In this document: positions 28,479 through 36,370 of the stretch, piece by piece | Layout: each line of letters starts with the position of its first letter | Numbering within the stretch: the stretch's first letter is position 1 | Source of the DNA: Gemmatimonas sp. | Lineage (GTDB): Bacteria > Gemmatimonadota > Gemmatimonadetes > Gemmatimonadales > Gemmatimonadaceae | Length of the DNA stretch: 64,000 nucleotides | Assembly (NCBI RefSeq): GCF_031426495.1 | Contig: NZ_JANPLK010000063.1 | Span: 1-64,000, forward strand | Direction: 5' to 3' | Notes under the pieces: generated by a model | Told to the model about the DNA's origin: nothing | The model's database searches: none | Seen by the model: the letters and a program-made list of their open reading frames with translations, nothing else | Made by a program: the position numbers and the translations under genes

Positions 28479-28538
28479 TTGACTTTGTTTGGATTGATGT
28501 GTTAGGCTGAGTTCACGCGTATTGAGAAGCGTTCTCAA
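28479..28538 (+). promoter_or_regulatory. Fur-box-like operator with candidate promoter for the TonB receptor
   Basis: A 17-bp palindrome TTGAGAAGCGTTCTCAA (28522-28538) fits the 7-1-7 Fur pattern (TGAnAAt-n-aTTnTCA) and ends 10 bp before the receptor's ATG. A -35-like TTGACT lies at 28479-28484 and a weak -10 (TTAGGC) 17 bp on, so the operator would cover the transcript start region. Confidence 0.6.
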
Positions 28539-28548
28539 CTAAGATATC

Positions 28549-30660
28549 ATGCCGACCCTTTTTGTGCTAGCCGCCGTCGTGGCCACCGCGCCTCTCCTCC
28601 AGGACTCAATCCGCACGCCTCGCACGGCGGCGGACTCGGCAGCAGCTCAGGCGCTGTCGGCGGTCCGGGTGTCGGCCGAACGTGCCTCGCGCACGCAATA
28701 CCGCGTGACCCGAACCCGCTCATCCACCCGCACCCTGACCCCGCTCCGGGAGGTGCCGCAGTCGATCACCGTGCTCGGTCCTCAGGTCCTGCGCGATCTC
28801 GGCCTGCAGACGATAGCTCGTGCCATGGAGTACGTGCCGGGCGTCACGATGGGGCAGGGTGAAGGGCATCGCGATGCCCCCACCATCCGCGGCCAAAGCA
28901 CCACCGCCGATTTCTTCGTGGATGGCGTCCGCGATGACGCGCAGTACTTCCGCGACAGCTACAACGTGTCGCAAATCGAAGCGCTCAAAGGCGCCAATGC
29001 GCTCGCGTTCGGTCGGGGCGGCGGTGGTGGCGTGATCAACCGCGTCATGAAGCAGGCCGAGTGGACGCCGACGCGCAGCGGTGGCCTGGAAGCGGGCTCG
29101 TACGACGAGCGTCGCTTCACGCTCGATGTCGGACAGGCCGTCACGACGCAGCTCGCGGCGCGGCTCAACGCGCTGCACGAGAAGAGTGGCTCGTACCGTG
29201 ACTTCGTTGAGTACGAAAAGAGCGGATTCAACCCCACGGTGGCCCTGCTCGCCGGCAAGATAATGATCCGCGCGGGTGTCGAGCACTTCGTCGATCGTCG
29301 CACGGTTGACCGCGGCATTCCTTCGGCGAACGGCCGTCCGTCTGCACTCGACTGGCGCACGTTCGTGGGCGACCCGGATCGCAGTCGATCGACCATGACC
29401 GTGGACGGCGCGCACCTGGTGGCCGAGTATGACAACAGCCACGGCCTTACGCTGCGCACGCACTCGCGCGCCATGAAATACGACAAATTCTATCAAAACG
29501 TATTTGCGTCGAGCGCGGTGAATGCCGGCGGCACGCAAGTCTCCCTCGGCGCGTACAGCACGGGCACCGACCGCCGCAGTCTGTTCAATCAGAGCGATCT
29601 CGTGTACACGTCGCGCCACGGCATCGTGCGGCAGACACTCGTGACGGGCACCGAGTTCAGTCGCCAGGCCACCGACAACGTGCGACTCACCGGCTACTTC
29701 GACAACACGTCGACCTCACGCACGGTGCCGTTGGCCGCGACGACGGTGGCATCACCCGTGACCTTCCGCGCCAGCGCGACCGACGCCGACAACGACGCCG
29801 TGGTCAACGTGGCGGCCGTGTTCGCGCAGGAGCAGTTGCACGTCGGTGAGCATCTGCAGTTCGTGCTCGGCGCGCGATATGATCGCTTCGCCGTGCGCGT
29901 GCGTGATCATCGCACCGATGCCGTCACGCAGCGCACGGACTATCTGCTCTCACCGCGCGGTGGGGTCGTGTTCACGCCAAGTCGCACGCTGTCGCTGTAC
30001 GGCTCGGTCGGAATTTCGTCGCTGCCAAGTGCGGGCGATCAGTTCTCGTCACTCTCGGCGAGCTCGTCCACGCTCAAGCCTGAGCAGTTCCGCAACCGCG
30101 AAGTGGGCCTCAAGTGGACGCCAACTGAAGCGCTGGAGCTCAACAGCGCTTGGTATCGTCTCGACCGGACCAACAGCGCGGCGCCGGACCCGAGCAATGC
30201 GGCCTTGTTGGTGCAGACCGGTTCGCAGCGCACCAGCGGCGTCGAGGTCGGAGTCACGGGTGCGGTGACGTCGCGATGGAATGTGGTGGGTGGATTGGCG
30301 GTGCAACACGCGCGGATCCTGAATCGCACCACGGCCGCGCGCGCCGGTGCCTCGGTACCGCTGGTACCGCGCACCACCCTGTCGCTCTGGAACAAGGTGC
30401 GGGTCTTCTCACACGCCTCGCTGGGCGCTGGCGTGGTGCACCAAGGCGATCGCTTCGCGGCCGTCGACAACAGCGTGCGACTCCCGGCCTTCACGCGCCT
30501 CGATGGCGGACTCTTCGTGTCACTCCCGCGCTCGCTCACGATGCAGGCCAACGTCGAAAACGTGCTCGGCAGGCGCTATGCGGCCACGTCGCACGGCAAC
30601 AACAACATCATGCCGGGGGCACCGCGCACCGTTCGGCTGTCCTTGTCCGTTCTGCCGTGA
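28549..30660 (+). CDS. TonB-dependent siderophore receptor
   Basis: A 703-residue outer-membrane receptor of the ferric-siderophore type (FhuA/FpvA/FiuA-like). After a signal sequence (MPTLFVLAAVVATAPL) comes the plug: REVPQSITVLGPQVLRDLGL, MEYVPGVTMGQGEG, APTIRGQSTTADFFVDGVRD and IEALKGANALAFGRGGGGGVIN. The barrel follows to the terminal aromatic strand (RTVRLSLSVLP). The plug motifs are those of siderophore receptors, not vitamin B12 ones. The upstream palindrome suggests iron repression by Fur. No siderophore synthesis gene is nearby, so it may use foreign siderophores. A strong terminator follows it. Confidence 0.93.
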   Translation: MPTLFVLAAVVATAPLLQDSIRTPRTAADSAAAQALSAVRVSAERASRTQYRVTRTRSSTRTLTPLREVPQSITVLGPQVLRDLGLQTIARAMEYVPGVTMGQGEGHRDAPTIRGQSTTADFFVDGVRDDAQYFRDSYNVSQIEALKGANALAFGRGGGGGVINRVMKQAEWTPTRSGGLEAGSYDERRFTLDVGQAVTTQLAARLNALHEKSGSYRDFVEYEKSGFNPTVALLAGKIMIRAGVEHFVDRRTVDRGIPSANGRPSALDWRTFVGDPDRSRSTMTVDGAHLVAEYDNSHGLTLRTHSRAMKYDKFYQNVFASSAVNAGGTQVSLGAYSTGTDRRSLFNQSDLVYTSRHGIVRQTLVTGTEFSRQATDNVRLTGYFDNTSTSRTVPLAATTVASPVTFRASATDADNDAVVNVAAVFAQEQLHVGEHLQFVLGARYDRFAVRVRDHRTDAVTQRTDYLLSPRGGVVFTPSRTLSLYGSVGISSLPSAGDQFSSLSASSSTLKPEQFRNREVGLKWTPTEALELNSAWYRLDRTNSAAPDPSNAALLVQTGSQRTSGVEVGVTGAVTSRWNVVGGLAVQHARILNRTTAARAGASVPLVPRTTLSLWNKVRVFSHASLGAGVVHQGDRFAAVDNSVRLPAFTRLDGGLFVSLPRSLTMQANVENVLGRRYAATSHGNNNIMPGAPRTVRLSLSVLP

Positions 30661-30708
30661 GGTGAGGGCACCGCCGTGCCGCCGAGGGCGTGATTCGTCG
30701 CGCACGTC

Positions 30709-30736
30709 TTGAACCCCCACCAAACCATGCCATATT
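30709..30736 (+). promoter_or_regulatory. Candidate promoter of the GreA-type gene
   Basis: TTGAAC (30709-30714) and CATATT (30731-30736) are 16 bp apart in the gap after the TonB receptor. If used, transcription would start near 30743, just before the terminator hairpin. Confidence 0.35.
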
Positions 30737-30748
30737 TCCGGATTGCAC

Positions 30749-30788
30749 ACGCGCCCGGCCCGAAACGGCCGGGCGCGCGCCTTTTTTG
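30749..30788 (+). terminator. Intrinsic terminator in the GreA-type gene leader
   Basis: A perfect 10-bp GC stem (GCGCCCGGCC at 30751-30760 with GGCCGGGCGC at 30767-30776) and a 6-nt loop are followed by a GCGC extension and six T residues (30782-30787). It lies only 23 bp before the GreA-type start codon. It ends transcripts from the receptor gene or attenuates the gene behind it. Confidence 0.85.
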
Positions 30789-30810
30789 TCCCGCTTCAGT
30801 GGACCCGCGC

Positions 30811-31296
30811 ATGTTTCAGGAACTCATCGCCAAGATGGCGCGTGAAGTCGAGAAGCTCTCCTACGAGCTCAACGTCACGCTCCCCTTTGAAATCCGGAAG
30901 GCCGTCGAACTCGGCGACCTGAAGGAGAACAGCGAGTACAAGGCGGCACTGGAGCGTCAGCAGTTCGTGCAGGCGCGCCTTGGGCAACTCACGCAGCGCG
31001 TGACCAAGCTCGCGAATATCGATATTGCGCAGATCTCGGCCGATCGTGTGGGCCTGGGCAGCCAAGTCATCGTCGAAGACGAAGAGACCAAGTCCCGGGA
31101 GACGTACGAACTCGTGTTCGGCGATGCCGGCGAGCTGCAGGATGGTCATGTCACGATGGCGTCGCCGATCGGGCTGGCGCTGCAGGGCAAGGCCGTCGGC
31201 GAGCAGGCGATCTTCAAGCTGCCCAAGAAGATCCGTCGCCTGGTGATCATGGAACTGAAGACGATCCACGATCGCAGCGCCGACGAACTCGCCTGA
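30811..31296 (+). CDS. greA: GreA/GreB-type transcription elongation factor
   Basis: A 161-residue cytosolic protein close to GreA in length (158). The N-terminal coiled coil carries the catalytic tip GDLKENSEY (acidic residues that bring Mg into the RNA polymerase secondary channel), and the C-terminal FKBP-like domain has SPIGLALQGKAVGEQAIFKLP ending in VIMELKTI. It stimulates cleavage of backtracked RNA. ATG 30811 was chosen because it lies past the leader terminator and gives the family length. A terminator 23 bp upstream suggests attenuation, as known for greA of E. coli (GraL RNAs). Confidence 0.9.
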   Translation: MFQELIAKMAREVEKLSYELNVTLPFEIRKAVELGDLKENSEYKAALERQQFVQARLGQLTQRVTKLANIDIAQISADRVGLGSQVIVEDEETKSRETYELVFGDAGELQDGHVTMASPIGLALQGKAVGEQAIFKLPKKIRRLVIMELKTIHDRSADELA

Positions 31297-31336
31297 TTCG
31301 CCTGAACCCGATTCCCCCCGTCGCTGGAGCCATGTG

Positions 31337-32317
31337 ATGAAGCGTGCCGAATACACCGCTCGCGGCTCCGTGCCGCAGGACGTCATCGAATGCGTCGACC
31401 GCGAGACGCCGACGCCGAAGGCGGGTGAAGTCCTGATCGAGATGCTGGCGGCGCCGATCAATCCGTCGGATGTGCTCACGCTGACGGGCCAATACGGGCT
31501 GCTGCCGCCGCTGCCGGCGATTGGCGGCAACGAAGGGATTGGCCAAGTGGCGGCCCTCGGCGACGGCGTCACTTCGGTCGCGGTGGGACAGCGCGTGCTG
31601 TTGCCCGTCGGTGCTGGCTCGTGGGCGTCGCATCTTATCGCGCCGGCGGCTAAGCTCATGCCGTTGCCGCCGATCGGCGACCCGCTGCAGCTGGCCATGA
31701 TGACGGTGAATCCGCCCACGGCGTCGCTGCTGCTCTCCGAGTTCGTGTCGCTCTCCGCCGGCGACTGGGTCATTCAGAACGCGGCGAACAGCGGCGTGGG
31801 CGAGTATGTCATTCAGCTCGCCAAACGTCGCGGCTTTCGCACGGTGAACGTGGTGCGGCGCCAGGATGCGATCGCTCCGTTGCAGGCGCTCGGTGGCGAC
31901 GTGGTGTTGGTGGACGGTCCCGACCTCGCTACGCGCGTGGCCGAAGCCACCGACAATGCGAAGATCCGCCTCGGCTTCGACTGCGTGGGCGGTAGCGCCA
32001 CCGATCGGATCGCGCGGAGTCTGGCCATCGGTGGCACCGTGGTGAACTACGGTGCGCTCAGCGGCGAGGCGTGCAAGATCGCGCCGGGGTCTTTCGTGTT
32101 TCGCGATGTCACACTGCGCGGCTTCTGGCTCGCCTTCTGGTTTCGCAATGCCACGGTCGAGCAGCAGCGTGCACTTTTCGGCGAGATCGCGACGCTGATC
32201 GCCACGGGAGCGTTGGCTGCGACCGTTCAGGAAGCGTTTCCGTTGGCGCGTATCAAGGACGCCGTGGCGGCTGCGGCGAGCGGCGGTCGGCGCGGCAAAA
32301 TTCTGTTGGTCCCGTAG
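31337..32317 (+). CDS. MECR/ETR1-like 2-enoyl thioester reductase (MDR superfamily)
   Basis: A 326-residue zinc-free medium-chain reductase. The block MTVNPPTASLLLSEFVSLSAGD followed by WVIQNAANSGVGEYVIQLA is diagnostic of the MECR/ETR1 subgroup, which reduces enoyl thioesters with NADPH; Rossmann glycines are in ANSGVG. The final residues (GRRGKILLVP) fit the family end. It could work in fatty acid synthesis or in the NADPH-dependent removal of enoyl-CoA. Initiation at ATG 31337 has GGAG 7 nt upstream; GTG 31334 is an alternative. Confidence 0.88.
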   Translation: MKRAEYTARGSVPQDVIECVDRETPTPKAGEVLIEMLAAPINPSDVLTLTGQYGLLPPLPAIGGNEGIGQVAALGDGVTSVAVGQRVLLPVGAGSWASHLIAPAAKLMPLPPIGDPLQLAMMTVNPPTASLLLSEFVSLSAGDWVIQNAANSGVGEYVIQLAKRRGFRTVNVVRRQDAIAPLQALGGDVVLVDGPDLATRVAEATDNAKIRLGFDCVGGSATDRIARSLAIGGTVVNYGALSGEACKIAPGSFVFRDVTLRGFWLAFWFRNATVEQQRALFGEIATLIATGALAATVQEAFPLARIKDAVAAAASGGRRGKILLVP

Positions 32318-32529
32318 GCTCGGGGCGATCGACCGCGGTTTCGGCGCCACCACAAACGAACTGCCTGACCGCGAATCGACACGAATCGTCGCTGATCAAT
32401 AGCGACGATATTGACTATGTGGGTTGCGCGACGCCGACTCCGTGTGCTTATCGCGGAAATCCGCGGTAAGGCTGTTTGTTTGAAACGCCGACCAACGGCC
32501 TCTCCGCGGTACTGTCTCGCGCGCGTGCG

Positions 32530-33270
32530 CTACCCGGCCGTTAATCCGCCGTCGACCGCCAACGCGTGTCCGACCATGAACGCGCTGGCTGAGCTGCACA
32601 GGTAGAGCACGGTGTCGGCCATCTCCTCGGCGGTGCCAAGTCGGCCGAGTGGCACACGCGCCGTGAGTTCGCTTTCGGGGAGCCCGGCGTCGAGCATGCT
32701 TTGCACCATTGGCGTGAGGGTGAAACCGGGGCACAGCGCGTTGATACGAATCCCCTTGCGTCCGTACTCCAGGGCGGCCGTGCGCGTGAGCCCAACGACA
32801 CCGTGCTTGCTGGCCGAGTAGGCCGAGTGCCGAGGAAAGCCGCCCAGGCCGGCCACCGACGCGACGTTCACGATGGTGCCGCGTCCCGCCGCGAGCATCA
32901 CGGGAATCTCGTGACGCATGGATCGCCATACGCCCGTGAGGTTGATGTCGATCACGGCGTCCCACACATCCGGCGGATACTCGGCCGTGCGCACCTCGGC
33001 GCCGCCGACACCAGCGGCGTTGATCGCGATGTCGAGCGCACCGAACTTCGCGACGGTACGCGCGATGGCGGCCGCGATCATGGCATCATCGCGCACGTCG
33101 CAGGGCACGGCAAGTCCACCGACCTCACGTACTATGAGCTCGGCGCGTTCGAGTTGCACATCGCCCACCACCACGTGCGCGCCCTGCGCGGCGAAGGCAC
33201 GTGCTGAGGCCGCGCCGATACCGGAGGCGCCGCCGGTGATGAAGACAACTCGATCGGTGAATTCAGACAT
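32530..33270 (-). CDS. SDR family oxidoreductase
   Basis: A 246-residue classical short-chain dehydrogenase/reductase. NAD-binding TGGASGIGAASA, NAAGVGG, the Ser in VNVASVAGLGG, the YSASK active site (HSAYSASKHGVVGL) and RINALCPGFTLTPM are all present. C-terminal VGHALAVDGGLTAG matches the family end. Asp in GDVQLERAEL suggests NAD(H) preference. The substrate cannot be told. The 212-bp gap to the reductase gene (32318-32529) contains no gene. Confidence 0.9.
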   Translation of the reverse strand: MSEFTDRVVFITGGASGIGAASARAFAAQGAHVVVGDVQLERAELIVREVGGLAVPCDVRDDAMIAAAIARTVAKFGALDIAINAAGVGGAEVRTAEYPPDVWDAVIDINLTGVWRSMRHEIPVMLAAGRGTIVNVASVAGLGGFPRHSAYSASKHGVVGLTRTAALEYGRKGIRINALCPGFTLTPMVQSMLDAGLPESELTARVPLGRLGTAEEMADTVLYLCSSASAFMVGHALAVDGGLTAG

Positions 33271-33303
33271 CGGCTAAACGGGTAGAGGGTGAAGCAGCAC
33301 CGT

Positions 33304-35013
33304 TCACACGTCGTCGATCGTGAACACGCGCGCGACATCGCGGTCGTACGCATCGAGCTGTTGCGCCACGTCCTGCTCCGACCACTGCAGCAACGCGGCC
33401 ATCAGCGGCGCGATGCGGCGAGCCGCCGCACGGCCGTTGTCGCGTGTTTCGAAGGCGACATGTGTGCGCCGCACCAGCACGTCGGACAACGTACTCGCCA
33501 TTTCGCGTTCCACCGCATGCGCCACTTCGGCCAGCAAGTACGGCAAGTCGTCGGAGAGCCGATGTCCGAGCGAGGCATCGCGCTGCACGTAGCTCCACAC
33601 ATTCCGCCATCGACTGCCGTACGCCAACGCCAATCGCTCGCCCACCGCCGCGTCGTGCACCGTATTGCGCGCGTCGGCCATCGTTGCCTCTCGTGACACG
33701 ATATCGCCACCGGGCAGCGGTGTAGACTCACTTGGCTGTGGTGCGTGCGTGAGCACCGGTGCGGCACCTGACTTCGGCAGTTCGTGGCGCGCGTGCGCCA
33801 ACACATCGGCCGCCATGGCGCGATAGGTGGTGAGTTTGCCGCCGGTGATGCTCACGAGACCGTCAGCGCGATGGGTGATGGCGTGTTCGCGCGACGCGGC
33901 ATTGGCGCTCTGTTCACCGGCGCGCACAGCGGCCAGCGGACGGATGCCGCACCACGCCGATACCACGTCGTCCATCGTGAGCTGCGCGAACGGAAAACAC
34001 CGATTCACCGATTGCAGTAGGTACGTGACCTCGGCGCGCGCGGCGCGGATGTCGTCGGGCCCGGCGTGCGCGGGGCGCTCGGTCGTGCCGATGATCGTGT
34101 GCACACCGGCCGGGAGTACGAACATCACGCGGCCGTCGAGCGGTGACACGATGGTGACCGCGTCGTTGTTCCCCACCCGGTTGCGAGGCACCGCGATGTG
34201 CGCGCCGGCTGACCCGAAGACCTGAGCGCCCTGCGGCGAGCCAGTGAGAGCGGCGGTGGCATCGCTCCACGGGCCGGTGGCGTTGACGATCACCCGCGCC
34301 TGAACGGAAAACGCCATGCCCGTGAGTCGATCCTCGACCACCACGCCCGTGAGCCTGCGCCCGGTGTCGTTGGAATGAAGCCCGGACACCACGGCCACAT
34401 GGTTGGCGACCGCCGCCCCGGCCTCGCGCGCCGCCAGCGCACTGGCCAAGGTGAGACGGGAATCGTCGGTCGCGGCATCCCAGTAGCGCGCGCCACCCAC
34501 CATGCCATCGGGCGCCAGCGCCGGTTCGGCGGCCAGCACGCCGCTGCGATCCAGCGCGTGGTGTGGCGTGTTCCGGAACAACGACAGCGCATCGTACAGC
34601 GTCAAGCCCGCGCGCATCTTCCAGAGCGGGACACGGGCCCCTCGATAAACCGGCCACGTGAACGCCAGCGGACGCACGAGATGCGGCGCCAGCTCCAGCA
34701 GTAGGCGTCGTTCGCGGCTCGACTCGAACACGAGGCCGATATGGCCGTGCTCGAGATAGCGAACGCCGCCGTGCACGAGGCGGGACGACCTGCTGGAGGT
34801 GCCACTCGCGAAGTCGTCGCGCTCCAGGAGCGCCGTGCGAAAGCCCGCCAGCGCTGCCTCGCGCGCCACCCCCGCCCCCGTGATGCCCCCGCCTACGATG
34901 AGCATGTCGAAGGGTTCAGCCGCCAGCGCCGCCAGCGCCACCTGTCGCGTTGCCACGGCGGCTGAGCTCAGGGCCGGCCGTACGGAATGGGGAGTTCCCT
35001 TCGGTTCATGCAT
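33304..35013 (-). CDS. glpD: Glycerol-3-phosphate dehydrogenase (FAD)
   Basis: A 569-residue flavoprotein that oxidises sn-glycerol 3-phosphate to dihydroxyacetone phosphate and passes electrons to quinone at the inner membrane. The FAD-binding motif is VGGGITGAGVAREAALAG; ERDDFASGTSSRSSRLVHGG and VRYLEHGHIGLVFES are GlpD/GlpA signatures. SITGGKLTTYRAMAADV and the C-terminal helical domain (VLVRRTHVAFE) complete the family length. An N-terminal 25-residue extension precedes the FAD motif. No glpK or glpF lies near. Confidence 0.93.
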   Translation of the reverse strand: MHEPKGTPHSVRPALSSAAVATRQVALAALAAEPFDMLIVGGGITGAGVAREAALAGFRTALLERDDFASGTSSRSSRLVHGGVRYLEHGHIGLVFESSRERRLLLELAPHLVRPLAFTWPVYRGARVPLWKMRAGLTLYDALSLFRNTPHHALDRSGVLAAEPALAPDGMVGGARYWDAATDDSRLTLASALAAREAGAAVANHVAVVSGLHSNDTGRRLTGVVVEDRLTGMAFSVQARVIVNATGPWSDATAALTGSPQGAQVFGSAGAHIAVPRNRVGNNDAVTIVSPLDGRVMFVLPAGVHTIIGTTERPAHAGPDDIRAARAEVTYLLQSVNRCFPFAQLTMDDVVSAWCGIRPLAAVRAGEQSANAASREHAITHRADGLVSITGGKLTTYRAMAADVLAHARHELPKSGAAPVLTHAPQPSESTPLPGGDIVSREATMADARNTVHDAAVGERLALAYGSRWRNVWSYVQRDASLGHRLSDDLPYLLAEVAHAVEREMASTLSDVLVRRTHVAFETRDNGRAAARRIAPLMAALLQWSEQDVAQQLDAYDRDVARVFTIDDV

Positions 35014-35074
35014 TCCTCCAGAGATGCCGCGAGAACCCTCGCCGCGCTAGGGGATCGACCGTTACCTTCGGCGT

Positions 35075-36370
35075 ATGCCCACCTTTGGAACTGGCCGTCG
35101 TGTGGCCATCGTCGCCGGCGTTCGTACGCCGTTCGCGCGCTCGGGAACACTCCTCAAGGACTACACCGCCATCGACCTCGGCAAGCTGGCCGTCGCCGAA
35201 CTCGTGCAGCGCACCGCCCTCGACGGCGCGCTGGTCGACCTGTTGGTGTTCGGCACCGTCGTGCAAGCCGTCACGGCGCCGAACATCGCCCGGGAAGTGT
35301 CGCTCCTGCCGCACTTTCCGAAAACGCTGCAGGCCTACACCGTGTCGCGCGCCTGCGCGTCGGCGAATCAGGCCATCACCGACGCCGCCGATCAAATCAC
35401 GCTAGGTCATGCGCACGTGGCGATCGCCGGCGGTGCCGAGTCGCTCACGCAGGTGCCGATCCTGCACTCGCGCGGCATGAGTGATGTACTGGTGGCAGCG
35501 TCGAAAGCCAAGTCGTTGCCGCAGCGCCTCGGCATCCTCGCGCAACTCCGCCCGAAGGATTTCATCCCCATTACGCCGGCCATCGCCGAGCCGAGTACGG
35601 GCGAGTCGATGGGACAGTCGGCCGACAAGATGGCCAAGCTGAACGGCATTTCGCGCGAGGCGCAGGACCGCTTTGCGTTGCGATCGCACCTGAACGCGGC
35701 AGCCGGAACCGACGACGGACGTCTCACGGCCGAGATCGTGCCGGTTCCAGCGCCGCCGACGTTCGAGCGCATGATCGACACCGACAACGGCGTACGACGC
35801 GATTCTACGTATGAGCAGCTTTCAGCGCTCAAGCCGGTGTTCGATCGTCTGTACGGCACGGTCACGGCGGGGAACGCGTCGCCGCTCACCGACGGTGGAG
35901 CGGCGGTACTCCTCATGTCGGAGGAACGGGCGAAGTCGCTGGGCTACACGCCGCTCGCCTACATCCGGTCGTACGCGTATGCGGCCGTGGATCCCGCCGA
36001 GCAATTGTTACAGGCGCCGGTGCTGGCGGCACCACTCGCGCTGGCGCGAGCCGGACTCACGCTCGGCGATATCGATCTGATTGAAATGCACGAGGCGTTC
36101 GCCGCGCAGGTGCTGAGCAACATTCAGGGAATGGCGTCGACCACATGGGCGGCGCGCGCCGGGCTGAGCACGCCGGTCGGTGACGTCGATTTCGAAAAGC
36201 TGAACGTGATGGGCGGATCGCTGTCCATCGGTCATCCGTTCGGGGCCACCGGAGCCCGCGTGCTCACCACGCTGTGCAACGAGCTGGCGCGACGTGGCCA
36301 ACAATTCGGCATGCTGACCGTGTGTGCCGCCGGCGGGATGGGTCACGCCATGATCGTGGAGCGCGCATGA
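35075..36370 (+). CDS. fadI: Acetyl-CoA C-acyltransferase FadI (beta-oxidation thiolase)
   Basis: A 431-residue thiolase. The nucleophile Cys is in VSRACASANQAI, the catalytic His in MGGSLSIGHPFGATGARVL and the second Cys in CAAGGMGHAM. IVAGVRTPFARSGT and the FadI-like insert region (RPKDFIPITPAIAEPSTGESMG) point to the anaerobic-type FadI group over FadA. It cleaves 3-ketoacyl-CoA with CoA. Its stop overlaps the start of the next gene (ATGA at 36367), as expected for a FadIJ complex. A start at 35075 (ATG) gives the family N-terminus. Confidence 0.92.
   Translation: MPTFGTGRRVAIVAGVRTPFARSGTLLKDYTAIDLGKLAVAELVQRTALDGALVDLLVFGTVVQAVTAPNIAREVSLLPHFPKTLQAYTVSRACASANQAITDAADQITLGHAHVAIAGGAESLTQVPILHSRGMSDVLVAASKAKSLPQRLGILAQLRPKDFIPITPAIAEPSTGESMGQSADKMAKLNGISREAQDRFALRSHLNAAAGTDDGRLTAEIVPVPAPPTFERMIDTDNGVRRDSTYEQLSALKPVFDRLYGTVTAGNASPLTDGGAAVLLMSEERAKSLGYTPLAYIRSYAYAAVDPAEQLLQAPVLAAPLALARAGLTLGDIDLIEMHEAFAAQVLSNIQGMASTTWAARAGLSTPVGDVDFEKLNVMGGSLSIGHPFGATGARVLTTLCNELARRGQQFGMLTVCAAGGMGHAMIVERA

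Noticed and set aside
28720..29619. Minus-strand 299-codon frame inside the TonB receptor
   Set aside because: Mirror frame of a strong receptor gene; composition Arg/Val-rich with no domain.
31247..32353. Minus-strand 368-codon frame opposite the MECR-like gene
   Set aside because: Arg/His/Gln-rich shadow of a well-supported reductase gene.
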